9,594 nt of DNA from Bacteroidales bacterium (GCA_007132395.1 SLOR01000130.1:1-9594), one strand, 5' to 3'. Numbered from the stretch's first letter, positions 1-7,346 are shown. The notes: generated by a model not told the origin, from the letters alone. A program made the numbers and translations.

Positions 1-67
1 ATAGCCAATGCAGGTTTATTGCAGAAAAACAATTATCCGTTCAACCCCAAAAAACCATCAACAAAAA

Positions 68-520
68 ATGCGCGTAGTAATACAAAGAGTAAGCAAATCG
101 TCAGTAATTATTGAGCAAACAGAACATGCAGCCATTAATGCGGGTCTTTTGATTTTGCTGGGAATAGAGGAAAGTGATAGTGAAGAGGATATCGCATGGT
201 TGTGCGGTAAAATTGCACGCCTGCGTATATTTGATGATGAAAATGACGTAATGAATCTTTCTGTTACGGATGTAAAGGGCGAAATCCTGCTCATCAGCCA
301 GTTTACCCTGCATGCCAGCACCAAAAAAGGAAATCGCCCCTCATGGATTAAAGCGGCCCGCCCCGAAACGGCCATTCCGTTGTACGAAAAATTTTCCCGA
401 ATGCTTGAAGCCGAAACAGGCGGTGTTGTAAAAACGGGTATTTTTGGAGCCATGATGCAGGTTTCTCTGGTAAATGACGGCCCGGTAACCCTGTTTATTG
501 ACAGTAAAAACAAAGAGTAG
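68..520 (+). CDS. dtd: D-aminoacyl-tRNA deacylase (DTD)
   Basis: This 150-residue protein hydrolyses D-amino acids (and glycine mischarged on tRNA-Ala) from tRNA in the cytoplasm, a chiral proofreading step of translation. The sequence opens with the family start MRVVIQRVS and carries both active-site signatures: SQFTL at residues 77-81 and NDGPVT at 136-141, the latter holding the Gly138-Pro139 pair that forms the cross-subunit Gly-cisPro proofreading motif of the dimer. The length matches the usual 145-150 residues. An in-frame ATG at 8 would add 20 residues rich in Lys, Arg and Gln that the family lacks, so the ATG at 68 is preferred. No Shine-Dalgarno sequence is visible; the leader is A-rich, as is usual in Bacteroidota. 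The gene ends 4 bases before the MazG-like gene, so the two are probably co-transcribed from a promoter left of the window. Confidence 0.95.
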   Translation: MRVVIQRVSKSSVIIEQTEHAAINAGLLILLGIEESDSEEDIAWLCGKIARLRIFDDENDVMNLSVTDVKGEILLISQFTLHASTKKGNRPSWIKAARPETAIPLYEKFSRMLEAETGGVVKTGIFGAMMQVSLVNDGPVTLFIDSKNKE

Positions 521-524
521 CAAC

Positions 525-851
525 ATGCATATAAGCGAAGCCCAAAAAATTGTAGACCAGTGGATAACCACCACCGGGGTAAGGTACTTTAATGAACTCA
601 CCAACATGGCCATGCTTACCGAAGAGGTAGGCGAAGTGGCCCGTATAATAGCAAGGCGCTATGGGGAGCAGTCTTTTAAAAAGGGGGAAGAAGACAAGGA
701 TTTGGGCGATGAGCTGGCCGATGTGCTTTTCGTAATTATCTGTATCGCCAACCAGACCGGGGTAGACCTTACCGAAGCGCTCAAAAAAAACATGCAAAAA
801 AAAGCCTGCCGCGACAGCAGCAGGCATAAAGAAAATGATAAGCTTTATTAG
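525..851 (+). CDS. MazG-type nucleotide pyrophosphohydrolase
   Basis: This 108-residue all-alpha protein belongs to the MazG/dUTPase-like NTP pyrophosphohydrolase superfamily, which hydrolyses (d)NTPs to (d)NMP plus pyrophosphate, often as house-cleaning of damaged nucleotides. The metal-binding signature is complete: an EExxE element (Glu33, Glu34, Glu37) is followed by ExxD (Glu63, Asp66) in the segment DELADVLF. The single-domain size fits the short Bacteroidota form rather than the two-domain MazG of Escherichia coli. The ATG at 525 is chosen because it lies 4 bases after the dtd stop and begins the conserved region; an earlier in-frame ATG at 498 would overlap dtd. The last 15 or so codons contain two A8 runs and a GC-rich inverted repeat that work on the other strand as the fabH terminator. 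The exact substrate is not evident. Confidence 0.9.
   Translation: MHISEAQKIVDQWITTTGVRYFNELTNMAMLTEEVGEVARIIARRYGEQSFKKGEEDKDLGDELADVLFVIICIANQTGVDLTEALKKNMQKKACRDSSRHKENDKLY
796..825 (-). terminator. Intrinsic terminator of the yceD-rpmF-plsX-fabH operon, inside the mazG-like CDS
   Basis: Read on the minus strand, bases 825-817 and 812-804 form a 9-bp stem (GCCTGCTGC with GCGGCAGGC, one G-U wobble) around a TGTC tetraloop, followed at once by eight T (803-796). It starts 70 bases after the fabH stop. On the plus strand the A-run precedes the hairpin and the wobble becomes an A-C mismatch, so it should not terminate the dtd/mazG transcript. It overlaps codons 92-100 of the mazG-like gene, so the 3' ends of the two convergent transcripts must overlap. 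Confidence 0.8.
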
Positions 852-895
852 TTTCAGGGTATCCCTTCCTTAAAATTTAATACAGCTTTACAATC

Positions 896-1885
896 TTAAT
901 AGGCCCATTTGAGCCATACAGAACCCCAGGTAAATCCACCTCCGAAAGCAGCAAGGATGATGTTATCTCCTTTTTTGAGCTGCTTTTCCCACTCCCACAA
1001 ACAAAGTGGAATGGTTGCATTGGTAGTATTGCCATATTTCTGGATGTTGATCATCACCTTCTCCATGGGCATGCCACTTCTGCGGGCTGTGGCTTCAATA
1101 ATTCTGAGGTTGGCCTGATGAGGCACCAGCCATGCAATATCTTCCGGGGTTAAGTTGTTTCTTTTGATAATCTGTGCTGCCACATCGGCCATGTTTTTCA
1201 CGGCAAACTTATACACCACCTGTCCTTCCTGATATACATAGTGCTGGCGGGCATCAATATTTTCATGGGTGGGAGGATAAGCTGAGCCACCCGCTTTCAT
1301 ATGCAGGTGCACGTGTCCGCATCCGTCAGACTGGAAAATGTGATCCATTACCCCATTCTCTTCAGTGGTAGGCTCCAGCAATACTGCCGCTGCACCATCA
1401 CCGAAAATCACACAGGTTTGCCTGTCGGTATAATCTACGATAGATGACATTTTATCGGCACCTACCACAACAACTTTCTTGTATTTTCCTGACTCAACAA
1501 ACTGAGCAGCAGTAACCAGCGTGTAAACGAAGCCCGAGCAGGCCGCGTTGGTATCAAAACTGAACGCATTTTTAATACCCACCTTATGGCTGATGATGTT
1601 GGCGGTAGCCGGAAACTTCATATCCGGGGTAACCGTTGAGCAAATGAGTAAATCAACTTCATCGGGGCTTATTCCTCTTTTTTCAAGCAATCCTTTTACA
1701 GCTTCTGCACCCATTACTGAGGTGCCCTGCCCTTCACCTTTCAATATTCGTCTTTCCTTGATGCCTGTGCGTGTGGTTATCCACTCATCGGTAGTATCAA
1801 CCATTTTCTCAAGTTCGGCATTGGTGAGTACATACTCAGGAACATATCCGTGAATAGCTGTAATAGCTGCCCTGGTTTTTGTCAT
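896..1885 (-). CDS. fabH: 3-oxoacyl-[acyl-carrier-protein] synthase III (KAS III)
   Basis: FabH condenses an acyl-CoA primer with malonyl-ACP, the first condensation of type II fatty acid synthesis in the cytoplasm; the Bacteroidota enzymes commonly also serve branched-chain primers, which cannot be decided here. The 329-residue thiolase-fold protein has the full Cys-His-Asn triad: Cys116 in NAACSGF, His256 in VPHQAN and Asn286 in GNTTNATIP. It also has the N-terminal DEWITTRTGI segment and the C-terminal glycine-rich AAFGGGFTWG. Length is normal (about 320-335). The start ATG lies 21 bases after the plsX stop, so the gene is co-transcribed with plsX as the last gene of the operon; a terminator follows 70 bases downstream. 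Confidence 0.97.
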   Translation of the reverse strand: MTKTRAAITAIHGYVPEYVLTNAELEKMVDTTDEWITTRTGIKERRILKGEGQGTSVMGAEAVKGLLEKRGISPDEVDLLICSTVTPDMKFPATANIISHKVGIKNAFSFDTNAACSGFVYTLVTAAQFVESGKYKKVVVVGADKMSSIVDYTDRQTCVIFGDGAAAVLLEPTTEENGVMDHIFQSDGCGHVHLHMKAGGSAYPPTHENIDARQHYVYQEGQVVYKFAVKNMADVAAQIIKRNNLTPEDIAWLVPHQANLRIIEATARRSGMPMEKVMINIQKYGNTTNATIPLCLWEWEKQLKKGDNIILAAFGGGFTWGSVWLKWAY

Positions 1886-1906
1886 ATTCTAATGATTATC
1901 GTTCGT

Positions 1907-2893
1907 TTAAGATTCTTCTCCGGCCTTGTCGTTAAACGCTCTGGTTTCGGTGTACTGGGCCAATGCCTGAGATATTTTTTCAGATACTTTTGCTTCAAAT
2001 ACGTCTTTGGACAACAGTAGCATGTTTTTTATGGCTACATCGTTGGAAATCCCGTGCCCGATAATAACGCAGCCATTCACACCCAGAATCGGCGTGCCAC
2101 CATACTTTTCGTAATTCATCCGGTCGAAAAACTCATCAGACAGTCCTCTTTCTTTTACCAGGTGATACATGGACTCAGCCTGCTTAAGGACGATGTTTCC
2201 TGTAAAGCCATCACAAACAATTACATCGGCTTTATCGGTAAACAAATCGCGGCTTTCCACGTTGCCGATAAAATTATAATCCTGTGTGTCCTTCATGAGG
2301 CGGAAAGCAGACTGAGAAAGCAGGTTACCTTTCTCTTCCTCCTCTCCAATATTCAACAGCCCTACCCTTGGTTTTTCGATTCCATATACATGCTCGGCAA
2401 AAATAGAGCCCAGCATGCCGAACTGATAAAGCACATCGGGTTTGCTGTCGGGGTTGGTACCCACATCAATCAGCACACCAACACCTCCGTTAACCTTGGG
2501 CAAAACCGAAGTGGTGGCCGGCCTGATGATACCCTGCACAACATTCACGCTGTATATGGAACCCACAAGCATAGCACCGGTATTTCCTGCACTGGCAAAA
2601 GAGTCGATAAGACCTTTCTTGAGCATGCGAAATCCTTTGGTAATGCTTGAATCAGGTTTCTGTGTAAAGGCTTTGGTGGGAGACTCTCCCATCCCAATCA
2701 CTTCGGAGGTGTGTACAATATCGAAAAGAGCGGGGTCAGCGCCCAGCTCTTTAAGTTTTTGTATAATAATATCTTCCTTCCCTATCAGTACAATACGGTC
2801 AGTTGAAGGTAATTCTTTTTGCGCGAGAACAGCACCAGCCAACATACTGTCGGGTGCATAATCTCCGCCCATTACATCCAAGCCTATTTTCAT
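1907..2893 (-). CDS. plsX: Phosphate acyltransferase PlsX
   Basis: PlsX is a peripheral membrane enzyme that makes acyl-phosphate from acyl-ACP and phosphate, feeding PlsY for the first acylation of glycerol-3-phosphate in phospholipid synthesis. The 328-residue protein starts with DVMGGDYAP (residues 6-14) and contains SAGNTGA, LLNIGEEEEKG, VCDGFTGNI, PILGVNG and IGHG, all hallmarks of the family, at the usual length of 320-350. Its start is 51 bases after rpmF; on the coding strand this gap contains a short CCGG-N6-CCGG inverted repeat of uncertain meaning. The order rpmF-plsX-fabH is conserved in many bacteria and couples membrane lipid synthesis to ribosome production. Confidence 0.97.
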   Translation of the reverse strand: MKIGLDVMGGDYAPDSMLAGAVLAQKELPSTDRIVLIGKEDIIIQKLKELGADPALFDIVHTSEVIGMGESPTKAFTQKPDSSITKGFRMLKKGLIDSFASAGNTGAMLVGSIYSVNVVQGIIRPATTSVLPKVNGGVGVLIDVGTNPDSKPDVLYQFGMLGSIFAEHVYGIEKPRVGLLNIGEEEEKGNLLSQSAFRLMKDTQDYNFIGNVESRDLFTDKADVIVCDGFTGNIVLKQAESMYHLVKERGLSDEFFDRMNYEKYGGTPILGVNGCVIIGHGISNDVAIKNMLLLSKDVFEAKVSEKISQALAQYTETRAFNDKAGEES

Positions 2894-2944
2894 AGAATAA
2901 ACTTTAGTGAGGCATTCGGATTACCGGATTGCACCGGAGAAATG

Positions 2945-3130
2945 TTAAACAGCAGCAGCCTTTTCAATGGCAACCTGTCCTCTGTAATATCCACACTCGG
3001 GGCAAACCCTGTGCATAAGTTTCATGGAACCACAGTTGGCGCAGCTTGTTAAGGCAGGTTCTGTTGCTTTGTAATGGGTACGTCTTTTATCTCTACGGGT
3101 TTTTGAGATTTTACTCTTTGGATGTGCCAT
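2945..3130 (-). CDS. rpmF: 50S ribosomal protein L32 (zinc-binding form)
   Basis: L32 is a small basic protein of the large ribosomal subunit. The 61-residue sequence begins MAHPKSKISKTRRDKRRTH, the typical N-terminus of the Bacteroidota form, and has an intact zinc ribbon with Cys30, Cys33, Cys43 and Cys46 (C-X2-C-X9-C-X2-C). It is therefore the zinc-containing C+ paralogue, not the zinc-free one made under zinc starvation. It lies between yceD (33 bases upstream) and plsX (51 bases downstream) and is surely co-transcribed with both. Confidence 0.97.
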   Translation of the reverse strand: MAHPKSKISKTRRDKRRTHYKATEPALTSCANCGSMKLMHRVCPECGYYRGQVAIEKAAAV

Positions 3131-3163
3131 AATCTAAGCAAATATTAAAATGAATCTATGTTG

Positions 3164-3709
3164 TTAATTAAACTTCAGGTTTTTCAGGGCATCCCATCGC
3201 GAATCGGTGGGAGATTCCTTATCACTGTTTTCTTTGTTCTTCTCTTTGTCCAGCAGGTATTTTTTCATCTGCTCCAGGGTGTCTGCATCGCAGCTGTTAC
3301 TTTCTCCTCCCGGATGCACCCTTTTAACCGGCAGACCCAGGCTCACAAACTCGTAAAACAAATGCGCAACGTGGATGTGGCTTTCCGTGGAAGGAATAAT
3401 CAATACCTCATCACTTTGTTCCTCGTATTTTTCACCAAATTTTATGTAAAAAACCTTGTGGATGTCAAGTTCATCCCAAAAGGAATCAAGGCATCTGTCG
3501 CAATTGAGTTCAACCTTACCCTTAACAACAAACTCCAAATCGAGCATGTTGTTCTTTTTATTCATAATGAGCTTGCCGTCCAAAGCAGCCTTTGTTATTT
3601 CAGAGCCTTCAAAACAAGCAAAAAACTCGTCACCTAACGCAAAGGAAAATTCGTGAATTCCATTGGAAAGGCCTACAAATGCTATCTCGAAAGGCTTTAA
3701 TGTTTTCAA
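3164..3709 (-). CDS. yceD: YceD family (DUF177) protein, TTG start
   Basis: This 181-residue protein belongs to the DUF177/YceD family, almost always encoded just upstream of rpmF; plant members are reported to be needed for 23S rRNA accumulation, so a role in large-subunit maturation is likely but not shown here. Family marks are a CxxC pair in NCDRCLD (Cys70, Cys73), a SLGLPVKRVHPG segment near residues 123-134, a further Cys140, and the C-terminal DSRWDALKNL, the equivalent of the usual DPRWxxL. Residues 153-170 are charged and probably disordered. No ATG lies between the conserved N-terminus (MKTLKPFEIAFVGL) and the in-frame TGA 15 bases further upstream, so translation probably starts at the TTG at 3709-3707. 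It is the first gene of the yceD-rpmF-plsX-fabH operon. Confidence 0.88.
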   Translation of the reverse strand: MKTLKPFEIAFVGLSNGIHEFSFALGDEFFACFEGSEITKAALDGKLIMNKKNNMLDLEFVVKGKVELNCDRCLDSFWDELDIHKVFYIKFGEKYEEQSDEVLIIPSTESHIHVAHLFYEFVSLGLPVKRVHPGGESNSCDADTLEQMKKYLLDKEKNKENSDKESPTDSRWDALKNLKFN

Positions 3710-3734
3710 AGTACTGTCTGATTTTCAAAGGCTG

Positions 3735-3742
3735 CAAAGATA
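3735..3742 (-). promoter_or_regulatory. Bacteroidota-type -7 box of the yceD-rpmF-plsX-fabH operon
   Basis: The minus strand reads TATCTTTG here, an exact match to TAnnTTTG, the -7 element used by the Bacteroidota primary sigma factor. Transcription would begin near 3728, leaving a leader of about 20 bases before the TTG start at 3709. The -33 partner is less clear: TTG trinucleotides occur at 3768-3766 (23 bases upstream) and 3759-3757 (14 bases upstream), both off the usual spacing of about 19. The region around it is A/T-rich. Confidence 0.6.
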
Positions 3743-3804
3743 CAACTTCTTTCGTACAATAAAAACAATTATTGACAAATTTTAGTTGCCTGGCCCAAGG
3801 CGGG

Positions 3805-3841
3805 AAAAAGGGAAAACACCGGCATATGCAGTGCCTTCCCT
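3805..3841 (-). terminator. Probable intrinsic terminator of the multidomain flavoprotein gene
   Basis: On the minus strand bases 3841-3831 (AGGGAAGGCAC) can pair with 3819-3809 (GTGTTTTCCCT) in an 11-bp stem with two adjacent G-U wobbles and an 11-base loop, followed by four more T. It begins 15 bases after the stop codon of the large oxidoreductase gene. The wobbles become A-C mismatches on the plus strand, so the structure is specific to minus-strand transcripts. The T-run is short, so termination may be incomplete. Confidence 0.6.
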
Positions 3842-3856
3842 AAAAAAAAATCTTAA

Positions 3857-6800
3857 TTATTTGAATGCTTTTTCCAGCAGGGCATCACCGTCCAGCCTGA
3901 GCCTTCCGAAATAGTCGGGCACCTGCTTACCGATAAGCTGATCCACATACAGTTTAGCCAGGTATTGTCCGAGCATAAAACCTTGTCCTCTTAAGCCCAG
4001 GAACAACCCTTTGTCAACATCAACTATCATACGGGGTTCAATATAATACCCTGACCATAATGCCTGGAAGCCAACGGCAGAAGTTTCGGGAATCCAGTCC
4101 ACGAATATCTCGGATACGATTTCTGCAAACTCTCTTGAGTTGATTTTCACATCCTTGTCGGTTTCGTAGGGTTCAATGGCAGGTGAAGCACAACCGATAA
4201 TCTGGCCGGTTTCGCCCAGCTGCTGACCATACACGGCGGTAAAGCCTTTGTAGTTTCTGCGGTCGATAAGCATATCCAGGGGTTTTCCCTCAAGGCCCAG
4301 CATGGGCAGGCGTCTGGTAATAAACGCCTGGTGTTTTACCGGATACAGACCGGTTTCGATTCCCAGGGCTTTGGCAAACTTATCGCCCTCTTCACCCAGC
4401 GCGTTGATAAATACAGGAGTGTGGAATTCAACGTATTCTCCATCATACATTCTCACAACAGCAATGTACTTGTCGCCGGTTTTCTCCACATCAATCAGGC
4501 GGGTATCCTCCAGCAATGTACCTCCCTTGGCCATACCAATCTTGCGAAGGGCGTCAATTACCTTGCCCGGAGTGGCCTGCCAGCATTCGCTGGTTTTCAA
4601 TGCAGCGATATACTTGTTGTTGGTATGGTTGAAATAGGGCGAAATCTCATCTCTGAACTGTGAGGGTTTAAGCATAACAGCCTTTTGCCATGCCATGGAT
4701 TCCTCCAAAGCCTTGTACATTTCCTGATCGTGCGCAAAGGTGATATAATTGATCAGTCTGAAATCGATGTCAAAATCATGCGACAGGCTTTCGAAAATCT
4801 CCAGGTTGTGCCTTGCTATATCGGTAAGCTCGGGCAAACTGAAAACGGGCCGGCCACCGGCAATATTTCTCCATGACCCACCGTAACCCGAATTAATCAT
4901 GGTTGGCGCATAGCCCTCTTCGGCCAGGAAGCGGAACAGTGAGCTTCCCCCGATACCACCGCCGGCAATAAAAGCTTTTACTTCTATCTTTCTGCGGGTG
5001 CTGCCATTAGCATGGGTTATAATTTTGTCATGAATGTCTCCGGGATAGATTTCACCCATGGTAATCTGGTTGGAGAGCGGAGCACGGGGTGTACTGCTGC
5101 CAATAAGCTTGATGCCCTTGGGGCGAAGGTTTTGTTTAAGCCGCTGAATACAGCGCTTGCCGCGGCAGGGGCCCATACCCAGGTGGGTGGTATGCTTGAT
5201 TTCTTCCACCGAAATAAACTTTCGATCTCCGATAATTTCCATTACATCATCAAACTGCACATCATCGCAATGGCACATGAACATATCCGACATAAAGGAT
5301 TCTTCATGCTTTTCCATTTTTATTTTTTCGGGATACTGACTCTTTATAATGAAGCCCCTAACTTTGATTTTATCCTCATCCAACATTCCCTCTGATTTTA
5401 TGCGGGCCACATGAGTGAGGTTTTTCTTGCGGAGAATTTTCTGAATTACGCCTTCTCCCAGAATATTGGAATGGTTGTCTACCAGGTAAACCTCCTCCCC
5501 TTCCGACATATCAAATTCAATGGGCAGGAAGAAAGTTCCTTTCTCCAGGTTGTAACCGAAAATTGCCAAACCTGGGCATTGGTAAACACAATCCATACAA
5601 CCCACACATTTATCGAAGTCGATATGGGGTACCGTGCTGGTTGATGATTTGGTAATGGCGCCGTAGTTGCAGGCAAAAGCGCATGGGTTACATGCAAATC
5701 CGTAAAGACAGTCAATCACCACGAAAGGTTTTTTCATTCTTTCGGGCTCAGGCATAAAGGGTTCTTCAATCACCTTTGTGGGGTGCTGCTGCGAGTCGAT
5801 ATATTCTTTTGAAACGGCCAGATAGTCATCGTAGCGGAAATTCTGCGCCATGGTTTCCAGGATTTCGTAGGCCACCTGCTTGCCTCGCAATACGGCACTG
5901 GTTCCTTCGCCGATACGCACTGCATCTCCGGCCCCCCAGCATTTACGACCAAACATTTCGCGCCCTTTAATGAGCAGGGCATCATCGGGCATCAGTCCGG
6001 TGCAAATATTAATGGCATCAATGCCTTCAATACGTTTTTCCGTACCGGGAATAGCTTTAAAGTTTTCTGCTTCTGCCACCACTGCGGCTTTAATACCGTC
6101 GCCCTTATCGTTGGGGATAGCTTCCAGAATTAAATGCGACAGCAGGATGGGAATTCCCAGCCTGCGCACGCGGTTGGCCTGCACAGGAAATCCGCCCTCG
6201 TGGCCTTGGGCTTCAACAATGGCCTTCACATTTGCCCCGGCCTGGGTAAGCTGGTAGCTGGTCAGGTAACCGATATTTCCGGCACCCACGGTAAGTACAT
6301 TTTTCCCCAGCAGAGTAAGCTCTGTGTTCATCATCTTCTGAATAACAGCAGCGGTAAACACCCCGGGCAGGTCATCATTATGGAAAGTGGGCAAAAAGGG
6401 CACAGCACCTGATGCCACTACAAAATATTTACAGTCGATATAAAAAACTTCCTGGGTTGTGAAGTTTTTAACTGCCACGCGGTTGTGCTCAAAAATATCC
6501 CATACAGTTGAGTCGAGCATGATACCGTCGTGATTGTCGCCGGCCAGGAGTTTTGAGATTTCAAACCCTCTTAATCCGCCATACTTTTTCTCTTTTTCAA
6601 AAAAGAAAAACTGGTGCGTTTGCATGTTAAACTGCCCTCCGATTTCCGGGTTGCTGTCAACCACTATATTGCTAACCCCATGGTCGTTGAGTATTTCTCG
6701 GGTTGCAAGTCCGGCTGGCCCTGCCCCAATAATCACAACCTCGGTTTTGTAAATCGTAAGTGCCTCTGATTTTTGAAAATTTGTAGGCTCGGCAACATAA

Positions 6801-7087
6801 TTATGAGGTATTTCAGCTACTTCCTTAACATCATCCACCAGAGTTATACAAATTCTCTTAACTTCGCCATCAACCAGCATTTCGCAGGCACCACATTTGC
6901 CGATACCGCACTCGAGGCTACGGCTACGATTTTTCAAACTATGACTGTGAATGGGATAACCAGCCTGGTGCAGGGCCGCGGCAATGGTAAAACCCTTATC
7001 TCCTTTTACCGCTGAACCGTTATAAGAAAACTCGGTTGGGGGAGAGTCCGGAATTTGAATGATAGGGTGTTGTGTTATTTTATGCAT
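3857..7087 (-). CDS. All-in-one multi-cofactor FAD/Fe-S amine or imino-acid dehydrogenase (HcnABC/opine-oxidase-like fusion)
   Basis: This 1076-residue cytoplasmic protein joins five redox modules. Residues 10-95 are an HcnA-like [2Fe-2S] ferredoxin (Cys60, 65, 68, 80). Residues 113-410 are a pyridine-nucleotide-disulfide-type FAD oxidoreductase (GAGPAG 121-126, second Rossmann GAGNIG 268-273, GAGDA 385-389). Residues 455-510 hold two four-cysteine sets (Cys460, 466, 469, 473 and Cys494, 497, 500, 504; the second is a classic CxxCxxCxxxCP). Residues 603-650 are a BFD-like [2Fe-2S] domain (Cys605, 607, 641, 646). Residues 703-1060 are a D-amino-acid-oxidase-type FAD domain (GGGIGG 709-714, C-terminal GLRGQGFMLGQ). 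In relatives such as hydrogen cyanide synthase HcnABC and opine, sarcosine or proline dehydrogenases, these parts lie on two to four subunits. Oxidation of a secondary amine, imino acid or glycine at the C-terminal flavin, with electrons passing along the clusters, is inferred; substrate and acceptor are unknown. No cysteine ligand or FAD glycine is missing. Confidence 0.88.
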   Translation of the reverse strand: MHKITQHPIIQIPDSPPTEFSYNGSAVKGDKGFTIAAALHQAGYPIHSHSLKNRSRSLECGIGKCGACEMLVDGEVKRICITLVDDVKEVAEIPHNYVAEPTNFQKSEALTIYKTEVVIIGAGPAGLATREILNDHGVSNIVVDSNPEIGGQFNMQTHQFFFFEKEKKYGGLRGFEISKLLAGDNHDGIMLDSTVWDIFEHNRVAVKNFTTQEVFYIDCKYFVVASGAVPFLPTFHNDDLPGVFTAAVIQKMMNTELTLLGKNVLTVGAGNIGYLTSYQLTQAGANVKAIVEAQGHEGGFPVQANRVRRLGIPILLSHLILEAIPNDKGDGIKAAVVAEAENFKAIPGTEKRIEGIDAINICTGLMPDDALLIKGREMFGRKCWGAGDAVRIGEGTSAVLRGKQVAYEILETMAQNFRYDDYLAVSKEYIDSQQHPTKVIEEPFMPEPERMKKPFVVIDCLYGFACNPCAFACNYGAITKSSTSTVPHIDFDKCVGCMDCVYQCPGLAIFGYNLEKGTFFLPIEFDMSEGEEVYLVDNHSNILGEGVIQKILRKKNLTHVARIKSEGMLDEDKIKVRGFIIKSQYPEKIKMEKHEESFMSDMFMCHCDDVQFDDVMEIIGDRKFISVEEIKHTTHLGMGPCRGKRCIQRLKQNLRPKGIKLIGSSTPRAPLSNQITMGEIYPGDIHDKIITHANGSTRRKIEVKAFIAGGGIGGSSLFRFLAEEGYAPTMINSGYGGSWRNIAGGRPVFSLPELTDIARHNLEIFESLSHDFDIDFRLINYITFAHDQEMYKALEESMAWQKAVMLKPSQFRDEISPYFNHTNNKYIAALKTSECWQATPGKVIDALRKIGMAKGGTLLEDTRLIDVEKTGDKYIAVVRMYDGEYVEFHTPVFINALGEEGDKFAKALGIETGLYPVKHQAFITRRLPMLGLEGKPLDMLIDRRNYKGFTAVYGQQLGETGQIIGCASPAIEPYETDKDVKINSREFAEIVSEIFVDWIPETSAVGFQALWSGYYIEPRMIVDVDKGLFLGLRGQGFMLGQYLAKLYVDQLIGKQVPDYFGRLRLDGDALLEKAFK

Positions 7088-7346
7088 GGGTTTTTATAAC
7101 TATTTTATGACCAAATATCTCGTATTAATATAATTTTTTTACTTTTGAAAAACCTTGCTAAGGCTTGATTGATAAGCGTTTTAGAAGGCAAAGGTAATTT
7201 TTTTGAAAGATTAGTTTTGTCATTATTCAAAATTTATACTCATTCTAAATATGAACCATTTGGCTTTTCCGCTATCGTTTGCGTAATTCAGACTTGTAAC
7301 ATAACTCATTAGTCATTTTTATTAGCAAATTTTAACACTCACTGTA
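7088..7346. promoter_or_regulatory. Divergent intergenic region between the flavoprotein and the SagB-like gene
   Basis: This A/T-rich 259-base gap carries the 5' ends of two divergent redox genes. Besides the minus-strand -7 candidate at 7189-7196, a plus-strand TAGTTTTG at 7212-7219 matches TAnnTTTG and would give the SagB-like gene a leader of about 120 bases, but no -33 element is seen for it. A small inverted repeat CCTT-GCT-AAGG lies near 7152-7163, inside the flavoprotein leader. No convincing riboswitch, small gene or operator was recognised. Confidence 0.35.
7189..7196 (-). promoter_or_regulatory. Candidate -7 box for the multidomain flavoprotein gene
   Basis: The minus strand reads TACCTTTG, an exact match to the Bacteroidota -7 consensus TAnnTTTG. 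Transcription would start near 7182 and give a leader of about 95 bases. No good TTTG lies at the expected -33 distance, so this call rests on one element. Confidence 0.4.

Noticed and set aside
8..67. N-terminal extension of dtd from an earlier in-frame ATG
   Set aside because: The 20 extra residues are not part of the DTD family, whose members start at MR-V-QRV; the ATG at 68 fits exactly.
1..67. End of an upstream gene such as uvrC
   Set aside because: The three plus-strand frames give only short tails without recognisable residues, so no call can be supported although a gene probably ends near here.
498..524. Earlier ATG for the MazG-like gene
   Set aside because: It lies inside dtd, adds nine non-family residues, and the ATG at 525 has the expected short gap after the dtd stop.
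783..825. Programmed -1 frameshift site (A8 run followed by a hairpin) in the MazG-like gene
   Set aside because: The shifted frame stops after about ten codons, the hairpin has no spacer from the A-run and has a mismatch on the plus strand; a minus-strand terminator explains all parts better.
855..867. AGGG-TAT-CCCT mini-hairpin after the MazG-like gene as a plus-strand terminator
   Set aside because: The stem is four base pairs with a three-base loop and no T-run follows; no convincing plus-strand terminator is visible here.
2054..2650. 198-codon open frame on the plus strand opposite plsX
   Set aside because: It lies wholly antisense to a clearly conserved gene, has no recognisable motifs and no promoter; it reflects codon composition of plsX.
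2924..2937. CCGG-N6-CCGG inverted repeat between rpmF and plsX
   Set aside because: Only four base pairs and no T-run; too weak to call a terminator or attenuator.
4302..6752. Several 60-127-codon open frames antisense to the large flavoprotein gene
   Set aside because: They are short, overlap one another and show no domain, whereas the minus-strand frame is continuous with intact cofactor motifs.
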